Positions 16,396 to 25,299 of a stretch of 64,000 nt of DNA are shown here, piece after piece (within the stretch, counting starts at the first letter, position 1; the number at the start of each line of letters is the position of its first letter). The notes under the pieces were generated by a model. It did no database searches. It had not been told where the DNA came from and was given only the letters and a program-made list of their open reading frames with translations. The position numbers and the translations under genes are program-made. The DNA is from an uncultured Lachnospiraceae bacterium (GTDB taxonomy: Bacteria; Bacillota; Clostridia; Lachnospirales; Lachnospiraceae), in assembly GCA_947628225.1 (NCBI GenBank), contig CANQYY010000002.1, positions 144,088-208,087 on the forward strand. Reading direction: 5' to 3'.

Positions 16396-18165
16396 ATGAA
16401 AAATGTAATCGAGATTTTAAAAGAAAAGATGGAAGACGGTTTTGAAAAGGCGGGGTATGATAAGAAATATGGTTTGGTTTCTTTGTCCAACCGTCCGGAT
16501 TTATGCCAGTACCAGTGTAATGGCGCCATGGCCGCCGCCAGAGAATATAAAAAGGCTCCGATCCGGATTGCCGGCGACGTCGTAGCTGTTTTGCAGGGGG
16601 AGTCCCTTTTTGAAAAGATTGAAACGGTAAATCCCGGATTTATCAATATTACGGTCAGCGGCGACCTGCTGGCTGCGCAGGCGGAGAAGATGGCCGGCGA
16701 AGGCAGGCTCGGCGTGGAGAAAAAAGAGAAGCCGGAGACCGTTGTGATTGATTACGGCGGCGCCAATGTGGCAAAGCCGCTCCATGTGGGGCATCTTCGC
16801 CCCGCGATTATCGGCGAGAGCATCAAGCGCATCTGCCGGTTTATGGGAGATGAAGTTATCGGCGACGCCCATCTGGGCGACTGGGGGCTCCAGATGGGGC
16901 TGATTATCCACGAGTGTAGGCAGCGACAGCCGGATCTTCCATATTATAAGGAGGACTTTGAAGGCGAATATCCGGAGGAGCCGCCCTTTACCATGAGCGA
17001 TCTGGACGAAATCTATCCCTATGCCAGCGCCAAGTCAAAGGAAGATGAGGAATATCTCCGGGCGGCGCAGGAGATCACGTTCAAGATGCAGGCAGGGCAT
17101 CGGGGATACCGCGCTCTGTGGGAACAGATTTTGAAGGTATCTCTGCCGGATCTGAAAAGGAATTATGACAATCTGAATGTGAGTTTTGATCTGTGGAAGA
17201 AGGAGAGCGATGCAGAGCCCTACATTCAGCCGATGGTCGAGAAGATGAAAGCGGATGGCGTCGCCCGGCTGAGCGATGGAGCGCTGGTTGTGGATATTAC
17301 CGAGGAGGGGGATAAAAAAGAACTGCCTCCCTGCCTTGTTTTGAAGTCCAACGGGGCGTCGCTGTATACGACGACGGATCTTGCAACACTGGTAGAGCGC
17401 GAAAAAATGTTTTCGCCCGACCGCATCATTTATGTCACGGACAAGCGCCAGCAGCTGCATTTCACACAGGTATTCCGGACAGCGAAGAAGGCGGGTATTG
17501 TCCGGCCGGAAACGGAGCTGGTCTTTATAGGGAACGGGACGATGAATGGTAAGGACGGCCACCCGTTCAAGACGAGGGAGGGCGGTGTGCTGCGCCTGCG
17601 GGCGCTGTGCGAGCAGGTCAACGACGCCGTCTACAGGAGAATCCGTGAGAACCGGGATTATTCCGAGGAAGAGGCGAAGGAGATTTCCGAGAAGGTTGGT
17701 CTGGCGGCTTTGAAATATGGGGATTTGTCCAATCAGGCTTCCAAGGACTACATTTTTGATATTGAGAGGTTCGCCTCCTTTGAGGGAAATACCGGGCCCT
17801 ACATCTTATATACGATAGTAAGAATTAAATCTTTATTTAATAAATATAACGCCAGTGGTAAAAAAACAGGCGAAAATGCAAGGCTTTTGCCGCCGATAAG
17901 CGAAAGCGAAACAGAGGTTTATCTGACCCTGAGTAAATTTTCCGAGGCCGTGGAAAGCGCCTATGAGGAGCTGGCTCCTCACAAAATCTGCCAGTATGTA
18001 TATGAGTTATCGGAGGCATTTAATCATTTTTACCATGAAACGAAAATCCTTGCCCAGGAGGATGAGGAAAGAAAGGCATCTTATTTAAAACTAATCGGCC
18101 TGGCGCAGAGGGTACTGGAGCAGTGTGTGGAACTGTTAGGCTTTGAGGCGCCGGATAAAATGTAG
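16396..18165 (+). CDS. argS: Arginyl-tRNA synthetase
   Basis: 589 residues. The ATG at 16396 is preferred because GGAGG lies six bases before it, while the in-frame ATG at 16384 overlaps that site. It has the class I signature in GGANVAKPLHVGHLRPA (HVGH as HIGH), an N-terminal additional domain (residues 1-110) that recognises the tRNA D-loop, and a C-terminal DALR anticodon-binding domain (about 470-589, starting GPYILYTIVRI). The KMSKS site is the relaxed KTREGG seen in many ArgRS. No T-box leader is visible in the short gap after aroA. Confidence 0.96.
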   Translation: MKNVIEILKEKMEDGFEKAGYDKKYGLVSLSNRPDLCQYQCNGAMAAAREYKKAPIRIAGDVVAVLQGESLFEKIETVNPGFINITVSGDLLAAQAEKMAGEGRLGVEKKEKPETVVIDYGGANVAKPLHVGHLRPAIIGESIKRICRFMGDEVIGDAHLGDWGLQMGLIIHECRQRQPDLPYYKEDFEGEYPEEPPFTMSDLDEIYPYASAKSKEDEEYLRAAQEITFKMQAGHRGYRALWEQILKVSLPDLKRNYDNLNVSFDLWKKESDAEPYIQPMVEKMKADGVARLSDGALVVDITEEGDKKELPPCLVLKSNGASLYTTTDLATLVEREKMFSPDRIIYVTDKRQQLHFTQVFRTAKKAGIVRPETELVFIGNGTMNGKDGHPFKTREGGVLRLRALCEQVNDAVYRRIRENRDYSEEEAKEISEKVGLAALKYGDLSNQASKDYIFDIERFASFEGNTGPYILYTIVRIKSLFNKYNASGKKTGENARLLPPISESETEVYLTLSKFSEAVESAYEELAPHKICQYVYELSEAFNHFYHETKILAQEDEERKASYLKLIGLAQRVLEQCVELLGFEAPDKM

Positions 18166-18215
18166 GCGGCGCAAGGGGAAAACGGCTCCATTTTGATTGG
18201 AAAGGTGGTTTTTTT

Positions 18216-19529
18216 GTGTTTATCGGTCGTGAGAAGGAACTTCAGATGCTTTCCCGGTTTTATGCGTCATCGAAAAATGAGATGATTATTTTGTACGGGA
18301 GGGAGGGAATTGGCAAAACCAGTCTGGTTAAACGGTTTATGGAAAATAAGACAACGGTTTATTATCAGGCAAGGGAGTTGTCAGAAGAAGAGCAGAACCG
18401 CTATTTTTCGGAAAAAAAGGAAGAATTGCAAAAAAAGGCAGAAGAGGAAAAGGTATGCTTCGTTCTGGATGAATTTGATTTAATGCAAAAGGGCTATAAG
18501 TCATTTTTTGCGGATTTTTCAGATTTTATACAGACCCTGCCGGAGGGCAGGGTACTGACCCTGTTGCTCAGCTCCTCGGTTCAGTGGGTAGAAAATTCCA
18601 TGGTTTCTGATATGGGAGCCCTCGCTGCCCGGATAACCTCCTTTATCAAATTGAAGGAATTTACTTTTTTGGAAATGGTAGAACGGTTCCCGGACAGTAC
18701 GACAAAAGAATGTGTGGTAATTTACGGAATTTTGGGCGGGATACCGGCATATTTGAATTTATGGAATCCAAAGGAAACAGTGCGGAAAAATATCCTGCGC
18801 ATTATTTTGGATGATAAGGGGCCGCTGCACAGGGAGGCGCAGCGTTTTCTGAAAACCGCCCTTCGGGAGCTGCCGTATTACAGCACGATATTGTCCGTCC
18901 TTGCCGAAGATGAACCGAAGCTCAATTATCTTTATAACCGGACGCATTTCAGCCGGGCAAAAATTTCGGTTTATATTAAAAATTTGATCCAGTTAGACGT
19001 GGCGGCGAAGATTTTTTCCTATGAGCCGGAAAAAAAGGCAAATGTTCAGAAGGGCCTGTACCGCATTACAGATGCTTTTCTCCAGTTCTGGTATAAATTA
19101 GTTTATCCGAATCTTTCGGATCTGAGCCTGATGGAGCCGGAAGATTTTTATGACGCCTATATCCGAAACAGGCTGGATGAGGTAGTAAAAAGAGCTTATA
19201 TTAAAGTATGCCGCGAATTTATGGAGCTTATGAACCGCTATGACAGGCTGCCTGTCAAGTTTGATAATTTCGGAAGCCTGTACGGCAAAAAGGGGTTCAT
19301 CCCCTTAGTGGGCGAGAGCGGGCAGGGCGGCCTGCTGGTAGGAGAATGCAAATGGAGCAATAAACCGATGGGAATGCCGGATTTTGAAGAGCTGCTGCAA
19401 AATATTGAGCAGATAGGGAAGGAGGCAGATTATTATTATCTGTTTTCCAGAGAAGGCTTCACGACGGATTTTGCGGCGATGGCAAACAATATGGATAATA
19501 TTCAGTGTATTGACTTAGAACAGATGTAA
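18216..19529 (+). CDS. Archaeal-type P-loop ATPase with DUF234-like C-terminus
   Basis: 437 residues from a GTG after AAAGGTGG. The Walker A motif is GREGIGKTS (about 28-36), Walker B is CFVLDEFD (about 84-91), and a sensor LLLSSS follows. The N-terminus FIGREKEL is typical of the archaeal ATPase family (PF01637). A winged-helix region and a PD-(D/E)XK-like DUF234 segment (ending GGLLVGECKW) fill residues about 280-437. The role of these STAND-like proteins in bacteria is unknown. The next gene, another P-loop ATPase, follows after 10 bases. Confidence 0.85.
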   Translation: MFIGREKELQMLSRFYASSKNEMIILYGREGIGKTSLVKRFMENKTTVYYQARELSEEEQNRYFSEKKEELQKKAEEEKVCFVLDEFDLMQKGYKSFFADFSDFIQTLPEGRVLTLLLSSSVQWVENSMVSDMGALAARITSFIKLKEFTFLEMVERFPDSTTKECVVIYGILGGIPAYLNLWNPKETVRKNILRIILDDKGPLHREAQRFLKTALRELPYYSTILSVLAEDEPKLNYLYNRTHFSRAKISVYIKNLIQLDVAAKIFSYEPEKKANVQKGLYRITDAFLQFWYKLVYPNLSDLSLMEPEDFYDAYIRNRLDEVVKRAYIKVCREFMELMNRYDRLPVKFDNFGSLYGKKGFIPLVGESGQGGLLVGECKWSNKPMGMPDFEELLQNIEQIGKEADYYYLFSREGFTTDFAAMANNMDNIQCIDLEQM

Positions 19530-19539
19530 GGGGGAAAAT

Positions 19540-20850
19540 ATGTATCGAGAAACATCCCGGCTGATTATGTATGGCAATTTGGGAAAAGACAGTATTTTAA
19601 TGAAATTAAGCGCCATTTTTGAAAGGGAAAACAGAGATAGCAATGCCACCAAAGAGGAACTGGTCCGAGCCATTTACGATGAAATCTACCGGCTGTTAGA
19701 TTTATCTACCACCTATGGCTTTGACGAAAATCTGTGGCAGTGCTATATTGCCTATCTCTTGGCGACTAATGAAAATCCCTTCAGTATAATTTGTGAAACT
19801 GTGGGAGCCTCCGGAGAGGGGTCTGCCAATACGATTGTCAAGCAGGATATGGAATGCTTCTACCGTCTGTTCCATTATGATTTTTCGGAAATGGAAAAGA
19901 AGCTGGGAGTACAGTGCTTTGATATTCTGACCCACTATCATTCCATGGCAAAGGCAGAAAACACGTACAATAAAAGCGTCAGCGAAAAAGTCCGCGCCCT
20001 GGCAAAGCAACTGAGGAAGGCGAAAAATGCAGAAGATATGTTTGCGATCGTAACCTCCTTTTATAAGCAGTATGGCGTCGGCAAATTCGGCCTGAATAAA
20101 GCCTTTCGCATAGTGCACCGGGGCGAGGAAATGATAATCTCCCCCATTACCCATACCAGCGATGTCGTTTTGGATGACCTGATTGGCTATGAACTGCAGA
20201 AAAAACAGTTAATTGAGAATACGGAGGCATTTGTAGAGGGACGCAGGGCAAATAACTGCCTGCTGTTTGGGGATAGCGGAACCGGAAAATCTACCTGCAT
20301 CAAGGCTGTCCTCAATCGGTATTATGACAGGGGACTGCGGCTTATCGAGGTATATAAGCACCAGTTTCAGGACTTGTCCGCCATTATTGAGCAGATTAAG
20401 AACCGGAATTACAAATTTATTATTTATATGGACGATTTGTCCTTTGAAGAATTTGAAATCGAGTATAAATATCTGAAGGCGGTCATTGAGGGGGGAATGG
20501 AGGTTAAGCCGGATAATGTATTGATTTATGCTACGTCCAACAGAAGGCATTTAATCCGGGAAACCTGGGGGGACCGCTCCGATATGACGCAGGATGAGCT
20601 GCATCATTCCGATACCATGCAGGAAAAACTTTCCCTGGTGGCAAGATTTGGCGTTACGATAAACTTCAGCCGCCCGATGAAAAAGGAATTTGAGGAAATT
20701 GTTCTCTCCTTAGCCGAAAGGGAGCCCGATCTTACCTTGACAGAGGAGGAGCTTTTGCGGCAGGCAAACGCCTGGAGCATCCGAAATGGCGGATATTCCG
20801 GACGTGTCGCGGAGCAGTTTATCATTCATTTAAAATCCATAACCCGATGA
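19540..20850 (+). CDS. AAA ATPase of the DUF815 family
   Basis: 436 residues. The C-terminal two thirds carry the AAA core: Walker A LLFGDSGTGKS (about 239-249), Walker B IIYMDDLSFE (about 288-297), sensor ATSNRRH and an arginine-rich helix. The IGYELQKKQL lead-in and the WGDRSDM...HHSDTMQEKLSL stretch are characteristic of DUF815 proteins. The N-terminal third (about 1-190) is helical and specific to this family. Function unknown. It sits in a run with the archaeal-type ATPase and the yqeG gene, probably one transcript. Confidence 0.85.
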   Translation: MYRETSRLIMYGNLGKDSILMKLSAIFERENRDSNATKEELVRAIYDEIYRLLDLSTTYGFDENLWQCYIAYLLATNENPFSIICETVGASGEGSANTIVKQDMECFYRLFHYDFSEMEKKLGVQCFDILTHYHSMAKAENTYNKSVSEKVRALAKQLRKAKNAEDMFAIVTSFYKQYGVGKFGLNKAFRIVHRGEEMIISPITHTSDVVLDDLIGYELQKKQLIENTEAFVEGRRANNCLLFGDSGTGKSTCIKAVLNRYYDRGLRLIEVYKHQFQDLSAIIEQIKNRNYKFIIYMDDLSFEEFEIEYKYLKAVIEGGMEVKPDNVLIYATSNRRHLIRETWGDRSDMTQDELHHSDTMQEKLSLVARFGVTINFSRPMKKEFEEIVLSLAEREPDLTLTEEELLRQANAWSIRNGGYSGRVAEQFIIHLKSITR

Positions 20851-20870
20851 GGCAGAAAGGAAAATAACCT

Positions 20871-21431
20871 ATGTTTGAGCAGTTTTTCCCAGATAATACG
20901 GTTACCTCTACTTATGCCATTGACTATGAAAAATTGTACAGGGAGGGATACCGGGGCGTATTATTTGATATTGACAATACTTTAGTGGAGCATGGCAGGG
21001 AGGCAAGCCAGCGCGCGAAAGAATTGTTTGCCCGGTTAAAGGAGATTGGATTTGAGTGCTGTCTGATTTCCAACAATAAGAAAAAAAGAGTGTACAGCTT
21101 CAATGAGCCGATAGGGGCGCATATGGTATTTAATGCACATAAGCCGGCAAAAAAGGGATATTACTATGCGATGGAGCTTATGAACACCAGACCGGAAAAT
21201 ACGGTCTTTGTAGGCGACCAGCTATTTACCGATATATTTGGAGCCAAAAGAATCGGACTCAAAAATTTTCTTGTAAAGCCCATTAATGAAAAAGAGGAAA
21301 TCCAAATTGTGCTGAAGCGGAAGCTGGAGCGGATCGTCCTCAAGGAATATCGCATAAAAAAACGGGAGGAAAAGAGGAAAAGAAAATGGGAAAAGAAAAA
21401 GGAAAAGAAATACTTCAATCCGTACCGGTAG
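20871..21431 (+). CDS. YqeG-family HAD phosphatase
   Basis: 186 residues of HAD subfamily IIIA. The nucleophile motif is FDIDNTLV (D33 and D35), the second motif is ISNNKK, and motif IV is VGDQLFTDIFGA. YqeG relatives are predicted phosphatidylglycerophosphate or sugar-phosphate phosphatases and often sit with yqeH or aroE in Firmicutes. The last 35 residues are a highly basic, lysine/arginine-rich tail. This coding tail overlaps the start of the next gene by 46 bases. Confidence 0.88.
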   Translation: MFEQFFPDNTVTSTYAIDYEKLYREGYRGVLFDIDNTLVEHGREASQRAKELFARLKEIGFECCLISNNKKKRVYSFNEPIGAHMVFNAHKPAKKGYYYAMELMNTRPENTVFVGDQLFTDIFGAKRIGLKNFLVKPINEKEEIQIVLKRKLERIVLKEYRIKKREEKRKRKWEKKKEKKYFNPYR

Positions 21432-22468
21432 ACGCCCTGCTTTTGACAGGGAGCTCTAATATGAGGTTTGTATCGGGGTTTACCGGCGAGGGATATGTTT
21501 ATATTTCGGATACCGCCGCCATGGTCGTGACAGATTCCCGGTATGTGATAGCGGCAAAGTCCGAGTGCCCGCAGTTTTCTGTCGTGGAGTGGGACAAAAT
21601 CGGTTACTATGCCCCGCTCTTGGAAATCCTCCGCAGCGATTCGGTTAAAACCCTCGGTATTGAGGATCAGGAAATGACGGTGTCGGAGTATGAGGGACTG
21701 CTAAAAAAGCTTGGCGGCGGAGGCTTATCGGGGATAACGCTGAAAGGTCTGGGAGATGGCGTCACAGAGCGCCGCGCGCAAAAAACGCCGGAGGAGATCG
21801 AGGCGATCCGCCAGGCAGAAAAAATCGGCGATACGGCTTTTTTAAGATTGCTGCCTCAATTAAAAACGGGGATGACGGAAAAACAGGTAGCGGCGTTGAT
21901 TGAATTTTTTATGAAAGAAGAAGGAGCGGAGGGACTCAGCTTTGATACCATTGCCGCCTCCGGCATCCACTCGGCAATGCCCCATGCCGTGCCAACCGGC
22001 AAGGTGTTGGAGAAAGGGGATTTTCTGACAATGGATTTCGGATGCCGGTATCGGGGATATTGTTCCGATATGACCCGCACCGTCGTGATGGGGAGCGCTT
22101 CCGACAGGCAGAGGGAAATTTACGAAACGGTGCAAAAGGCGCAGGAAACGGCTCTTTCCGGCATCCGCCCCGGTATGACAGGGAGAGAAGTGGACGCCCT
22201 GGCAAGGGATGTGATTGAAAAAGCCGGTTATGGAGAAAATTTCGGACATTCCCTGGGACATTCTTTAGGGCTTGATATCCATGAAAAACCGGGATTTTCC
22301 ACAAAAGAAAGAAGCAGGATCAAGCCGGGCATGGTCATTAGCGTAGAGCCGGGGATCTATATCGAAGGTTTTGGGGGCGTCCGGATTGAGGACGTGGTGG
22401 TCATCACAAAAGAAGGCTGTGAAAACATCACGCATTCGCCCAGGCGCCTGATAGAAATAGACCGTTAG
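21386..22468 (+). CDS. Xaa-Pro aminopeptidase/dipeptidase (peptidase M24)
   Basis: 360 residues, cytosolic. The N-terminal creatinase-like domain (residues 1-120) precedes the pita-bread domain with all five metal ligands in MDFG...SDMTRT, the GHSLGHSLGLDIHE histidine, VEPGIYI and GVRIED. It removes N-terminal residues preceding proline or cleaves Xaa-Pro dipeptides. Its ATG lies inside the yqeG gene, with AGAGG-like purines upstream, so the two are translationally coupled. In many Clostridia this gene directly precedes efp; here two genes have come between. Confidence 0.92.
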   Translation: MGKEKGKEILQSVPVDALLLTGSSNMRFVSGFTGEGYVYISDTAAMVVTDSRYVIAAKSECPQFSVVEWDKIGYYAPLLEILRSDSVKTLGIEDQEMTVSEYEGLLKKLGGGGLSGITLKGLGDGVTERRAQKTPEEIEAIRQAEKIGDTAFLRLLPQLKTGMTEKQVAALIEFFMKEEGAEGLSFDTIAASGIHSAMPHAVPTGKVLEKGDFLTMDFGCRYRGYCSDMTRTVVMGSASDRQREIYETVQKAQETALSGIRPGMTGREVDALARDVIEKAGYGENFGHSLGHSLGLDIHEKPGFSTKERSRIKPGMVISVEPGIYIEGFGGVRIEDVVVITKEGCENITHSPRRLIEIDR

Positions 22469-22500
22469 GAAACGAAAGGAAAAGGAAGGGGGAAACGAAT

Positions 22501-23325
22501 ATGTTTCAGTTTACGGACGACTGCATCTTAGGAGTAGAAAATATTGACGAGGAGCACCGTCACTTATTTGAGCTGATCAATAGAGGGATGGACATGATAC
22601 ATAATGAATACAAGGGCGACCAGTATTCTGACATCAAGGATCTGCTGGAAGACTTAGAGGAATATGCCGATCTGCATTTTGCCCATGAAGAGGCATATAT
22701 GCAGGAAATCTGCGACCCGGAGCTGATTTTACAGCGCGCCCAGCATATGTTTTTCCGGGAGAAGATCCTGGAATGCATGGTACAGAATATCGATGATAAT
22801 GAGAGGCAGCGTCAGGTATTGGAGGATCTGATGAATTTTCTGGCGCGGTGGCTGTATCATCATATTATCGGCAGCGATATCCTGATCGGAAAGCTGCCGC
22901 CTTTAGAGGAATGGATGGTAAGGGAAAATCCCTGCGAATTTGCAGAAGAATATAAGACGGGGATTGAAATACTGGACAGAGAGCATAAAATCCTTTTTGA
23001 AATTGTGGAGAGGGCGCATCATCTGGTGCGGTCAGGAGCCGGGGAGCCGCAGGGCGGGGAGATTATGAAAATCATAGAAGAACTTAAGAAATATACGCAG
23101 TATCACTTTGCCGATGAAGAAGAATACATGGAAAGCATCGGCTATGAGGGATTAGAGAGCCAGAAACGGGCTCACGAGGCATTTATCGCCAAGCTGGACG
23201 AGGTAAGCAGGGAACAGATTGACGTCAACTCCCGCGATTATCAGGAAAGCCTGATTGAATTTTTACTGGGATGGCTGATCAATCATATCCTGCAGTCGGA
23301 TAAAAAGATTCCGGGAGGACTTTGA
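22501..23325 (+). CDS. Tandem-domain bacteriohemerythrin
   Basis: 274 residues made of two consecutive hemerythrin domains (about 1-135 and 140-274). Each keeps a full set of di-iron ligands: EEHRHLFE / HFAHEEAYM / AQHMFF / HHIIGSD in the first, and REHKILFE / HFADEEEYM / RAHEAF / NHILQSD in the second. Bacteriohemerythrins bind O2 and are usually single-domain. In an anaerobe the protein may scavenge or sense oxygen, or store iron. The stop codon overlaps the start of the aroD-aroK gene by one base. Confidence 0.9.
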   Translation: MFQFTDDCILGVENIDEEHRHLFELINRGMDMIHNEYKGDQYSDIKDLLEDLEEYADLHFAHEEAYMQEICDPELILQRAQHMFFREKILECMVQNIDDNERQRQVLEDLMNFLARWLYHHIIGSDILIGKLPPLEEWMVRENPCEFAEEYKTGIEILDREHKILFEIVERAHHLVRSGAGEPQGGEIMKIIEELKKYTQYHFADEEEYMESIGYEGLESQKRAHEAFIAKLDEVSREQIDVNSRDYQESLIEFLLGWLINHILQSDKKIPGGL

Positions 23326-24545
23326 TGAGGCCGAAAATATGTATACCAATCGTAGAATCCCTGCGGGACGCTATTGCGGCGCAGGCAAAAAAAATAGCCG
23401 GGCTGCCGGTAGAGATGGCAGAATGGCGCATTGATTTTTATGCCGGATATGAGAGGGAGATCCCCGGCATAATCCGGGAACTAAAGAAATATCTGGGGCA
23501 AAAAGAGCTCATCGCAACGCTCCGCACAGAGGCGGAGGGAGGAGAAGAAAACGGCAGCCGGTTTGATTATTTTTCCCTGGCAGAGGAGATAATTGCTCAG
23601 GGAGCCGCCGATTATGTGGATCTGGAAATTGAGCGGGACAGCGGCAGGATAATGGAGATCTGCAAAAAAAATGCTGACCGCAGGACAAAGATTATCGGCT
23701 CCTGCCATGATTTCCGGAAAACGCCTTCCGCCGGTTTTCTGGTAGAAATGCTGGAAAAGGCAAAAATGCTGGGATGCGATGTGGGGAAATTTGCCTGTAT
23801 GCCAAAAACGGTGGAAGACACTTACCGCGTTTTCTCCGCCACGGCGGCGATGAAAGAAAAATTTCCGGATTTTCCCCTGATCACGATGTCGATGGGAAAA
23901 ATCGGCGAGATCTCCAGATTATACGGAGGACTGTATGGCTCGGAAGTTTCCTTCGGGACAGCCGGTAAAGAATCGGCGCCGGGGCAGATGGATTACAGAC
24001 GGATGAAAGAAGTGTTTGACAGCCTGTATGCCGGGAAGCGCCATATTGTCCTGATCGGCTTTATGGGAGTCGGGAAAACTACAATTTCCTGTGAACTTGC
24101 CAAAATGTCAAATAGAGAGGAAATAGATACCGATTGCCGGATTGCGGAGAAGGAGAAGCAAAGCATTTCCCGGATTTTTAGCACAAAAGGGGAAGAATAT
24201 TTCCGAAATCTGGAAACGGATATGATCGACGGATTGGGAAAACTTCCGCCCTCGGTTATATCCTGTGGAGGCGGCATGGCGCTGCGGGATTTAAATGTGC
24301 GCAAACTCCGGGCAATGGGAGATATTGTGCTTTTGAAAGCAGAACCGGAAACCATATGGGAGCGGGTGCGCCACAGTAAAAGCCGGCCGATCCTCAATGG
24401 GAACATGAATATAGAGTACATTAAGAAGCTGTTAAAGGAGCGGGCTCCGTATTATGAAAAAGCGGCGGAGCATGTTGTAATGACAGACCGGCGCATGCCG
24501 GAGGAGATTGCGAAAGAAATACTTGAAAAATGCGGTAAAATATAA
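23325..24545 (+). CDS. Bifunctional type I 3-dehydroquinate dehydratase / shikimate kinase
   Basis: 406 residues from the ATG at 23325 (TGATG overlap with the previous stop, GGGAGG upstream). Residues about 1-225 are type I AroD, with EWRID, the catalytic histidine in SCHDF and the Schiff-base lysine in GKFACMP. Residues about 233-406 are AroK, with Walker A GFMGVGKTT, DTD, SCGGGMAL and the SRPIL/APYYEKAA lid regions. The protein therefore performs dehydration of dehydroquinate and phosphorylation of shikimate; the intervening step (shikimate dehydrogenase) is not encoded here. Both active sites look complete, so this is a working fusion rather than a decayed one. Confidence 0.92.
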   Translation: MRPKICIPIVESLRDAIAAQAKKIAGLPVEMAEWRIDFYAGYEREIPGIIRELKKYLGQKELIATLRTEAEGGEENGSRFDYFSLAEEIIAQGAADYVDLEIERDSGRIMEICKKNADRRTKIIGSCHDFRKTPSAGFLVEMLEKAKMLGCDVGKFACMPKTVEDTYRVFSATAAMKEKFPDFPLITMSMGKIGEISRLYGGLYGSEVSFGTAGKESAPGQMDYRRMKEVFDSLYAGKRHIVLIGFMGVGKTTISCELAKMSNREEIDTDCRIAEKEKQSISRIFSTKGEEYFRNLETDMIDGLGKLPPSVISCGGGMALRDLNVRKLRAMGDIVLLKAEPETIWERVRHSKSRPILNGNMNIEYIKKLLKERAPYYEKAAEHVVMTDRRMPEEIAKEILEKCGKI

Positions 24546-24603
24546 TAGAATAAAAAAAGATATGTACGAACCCGAGATGCAGGGAAAATAAGGAGGAACA
24601 GAA

Positions 24604-25161
24604 ATGGTATCAGCAGGAGAATTCAGGAACGGTTTGACAGTGGAAATTGACGGAATCGTTTATCAGATTGTTGAGTTTCAGCATGTAAAACCGGGGAAAG
24701 GGGCAGCCTTTGTACGCACGAAATTAAGAAATGTAGTGGATGGCGGCGTAGTAGAAAAAACATTCCGTCCAACGGAGAAATATCCCCAGGCCCATATTGA
24801 TAAAAAGGAAATGCAGTATTTATATAACGACGGCGAAATGTACAATTTCATGGATAATGAAACCTACGAGCAGATTGCCCTGACCGAAGAAGCGGTGGGG
24901 GATTCCATGAAGTTTGTAAAAGAAAACGATAATGTAAAAATGGTTTCTTACAAAGGAAATATCTTTGCCATTGAACCGCCGATGTTTGCCGAGCTGGAAG
25001 TGACGGAAACAGAACCGGGAGTAAAAGGCGACACCGCTACCAACGTAACGAAACCGGCTATTGTTGAAACCGGCGCTCAGGTAAGCGTTCCGATTTTCGT
25101 CAATCAGGGGGACAGAATCCAGATTGATACCCGTACAGGGGAATATCTGAAGAGATTATAA
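24604..25161 (+). CDS. efp: Translation elongation factor P
   Basis: 185 residues, the full length of the factor that rescues ribosomes stalled at polyproline. It has the KOW-like domain I with the loop lysine in [12 protein letters not shown], followed by two OB domains ending in [17 protein letters not shown]. It starts after AAGGAGG and ends the operon at a clear terminator. Confidence 0.97.
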   Translation: MVSAGEFRNGLTVEIDGIVYQIVEFQHVKPGKGAAFVRTKLRNVVDGGVVEKTFRPTEKYPQAHIDKKEMQYLYNDGEMYNFMDNETYEQIALTEEAVGDSMKFVKENDNVKMVSYKGNIFAIEPPMFAELEVTETEPGVKGDTATNVTKPAIVETGAQVSVPIFVNQGDRIQIDTRTGEYLKRL

Positions 25162-25177
25162 GAGTAAAAAATAAGAG

Positions 25178-25222
25178 ATACCCTTCCGCTCAGAAAACCT
25201 TTCCGGAAGGGTATTTTTTTGT
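25178..25222 (+). terminator. Rho-independent terminator after efp
   Basis: Arms ATACCCTTCCG and CGGAAGGGTAT (25178-25188 and 25204-25214) pair perfectly and are followed by a run of eight T. Confidence 0.92.
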
Positions 25223-25299
25223 TTTTATATTATTGGGAAAATCCGCCTTGCGCGGATTGCGGCGCGATTCCCGGCCGCCGCTTTTTATCATAGGTATCA

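Noticed and set aside
16362..16396. T-box leader for argS
   Set aside because: The gap after aroA is under 40 bases, with no room for a T-box.
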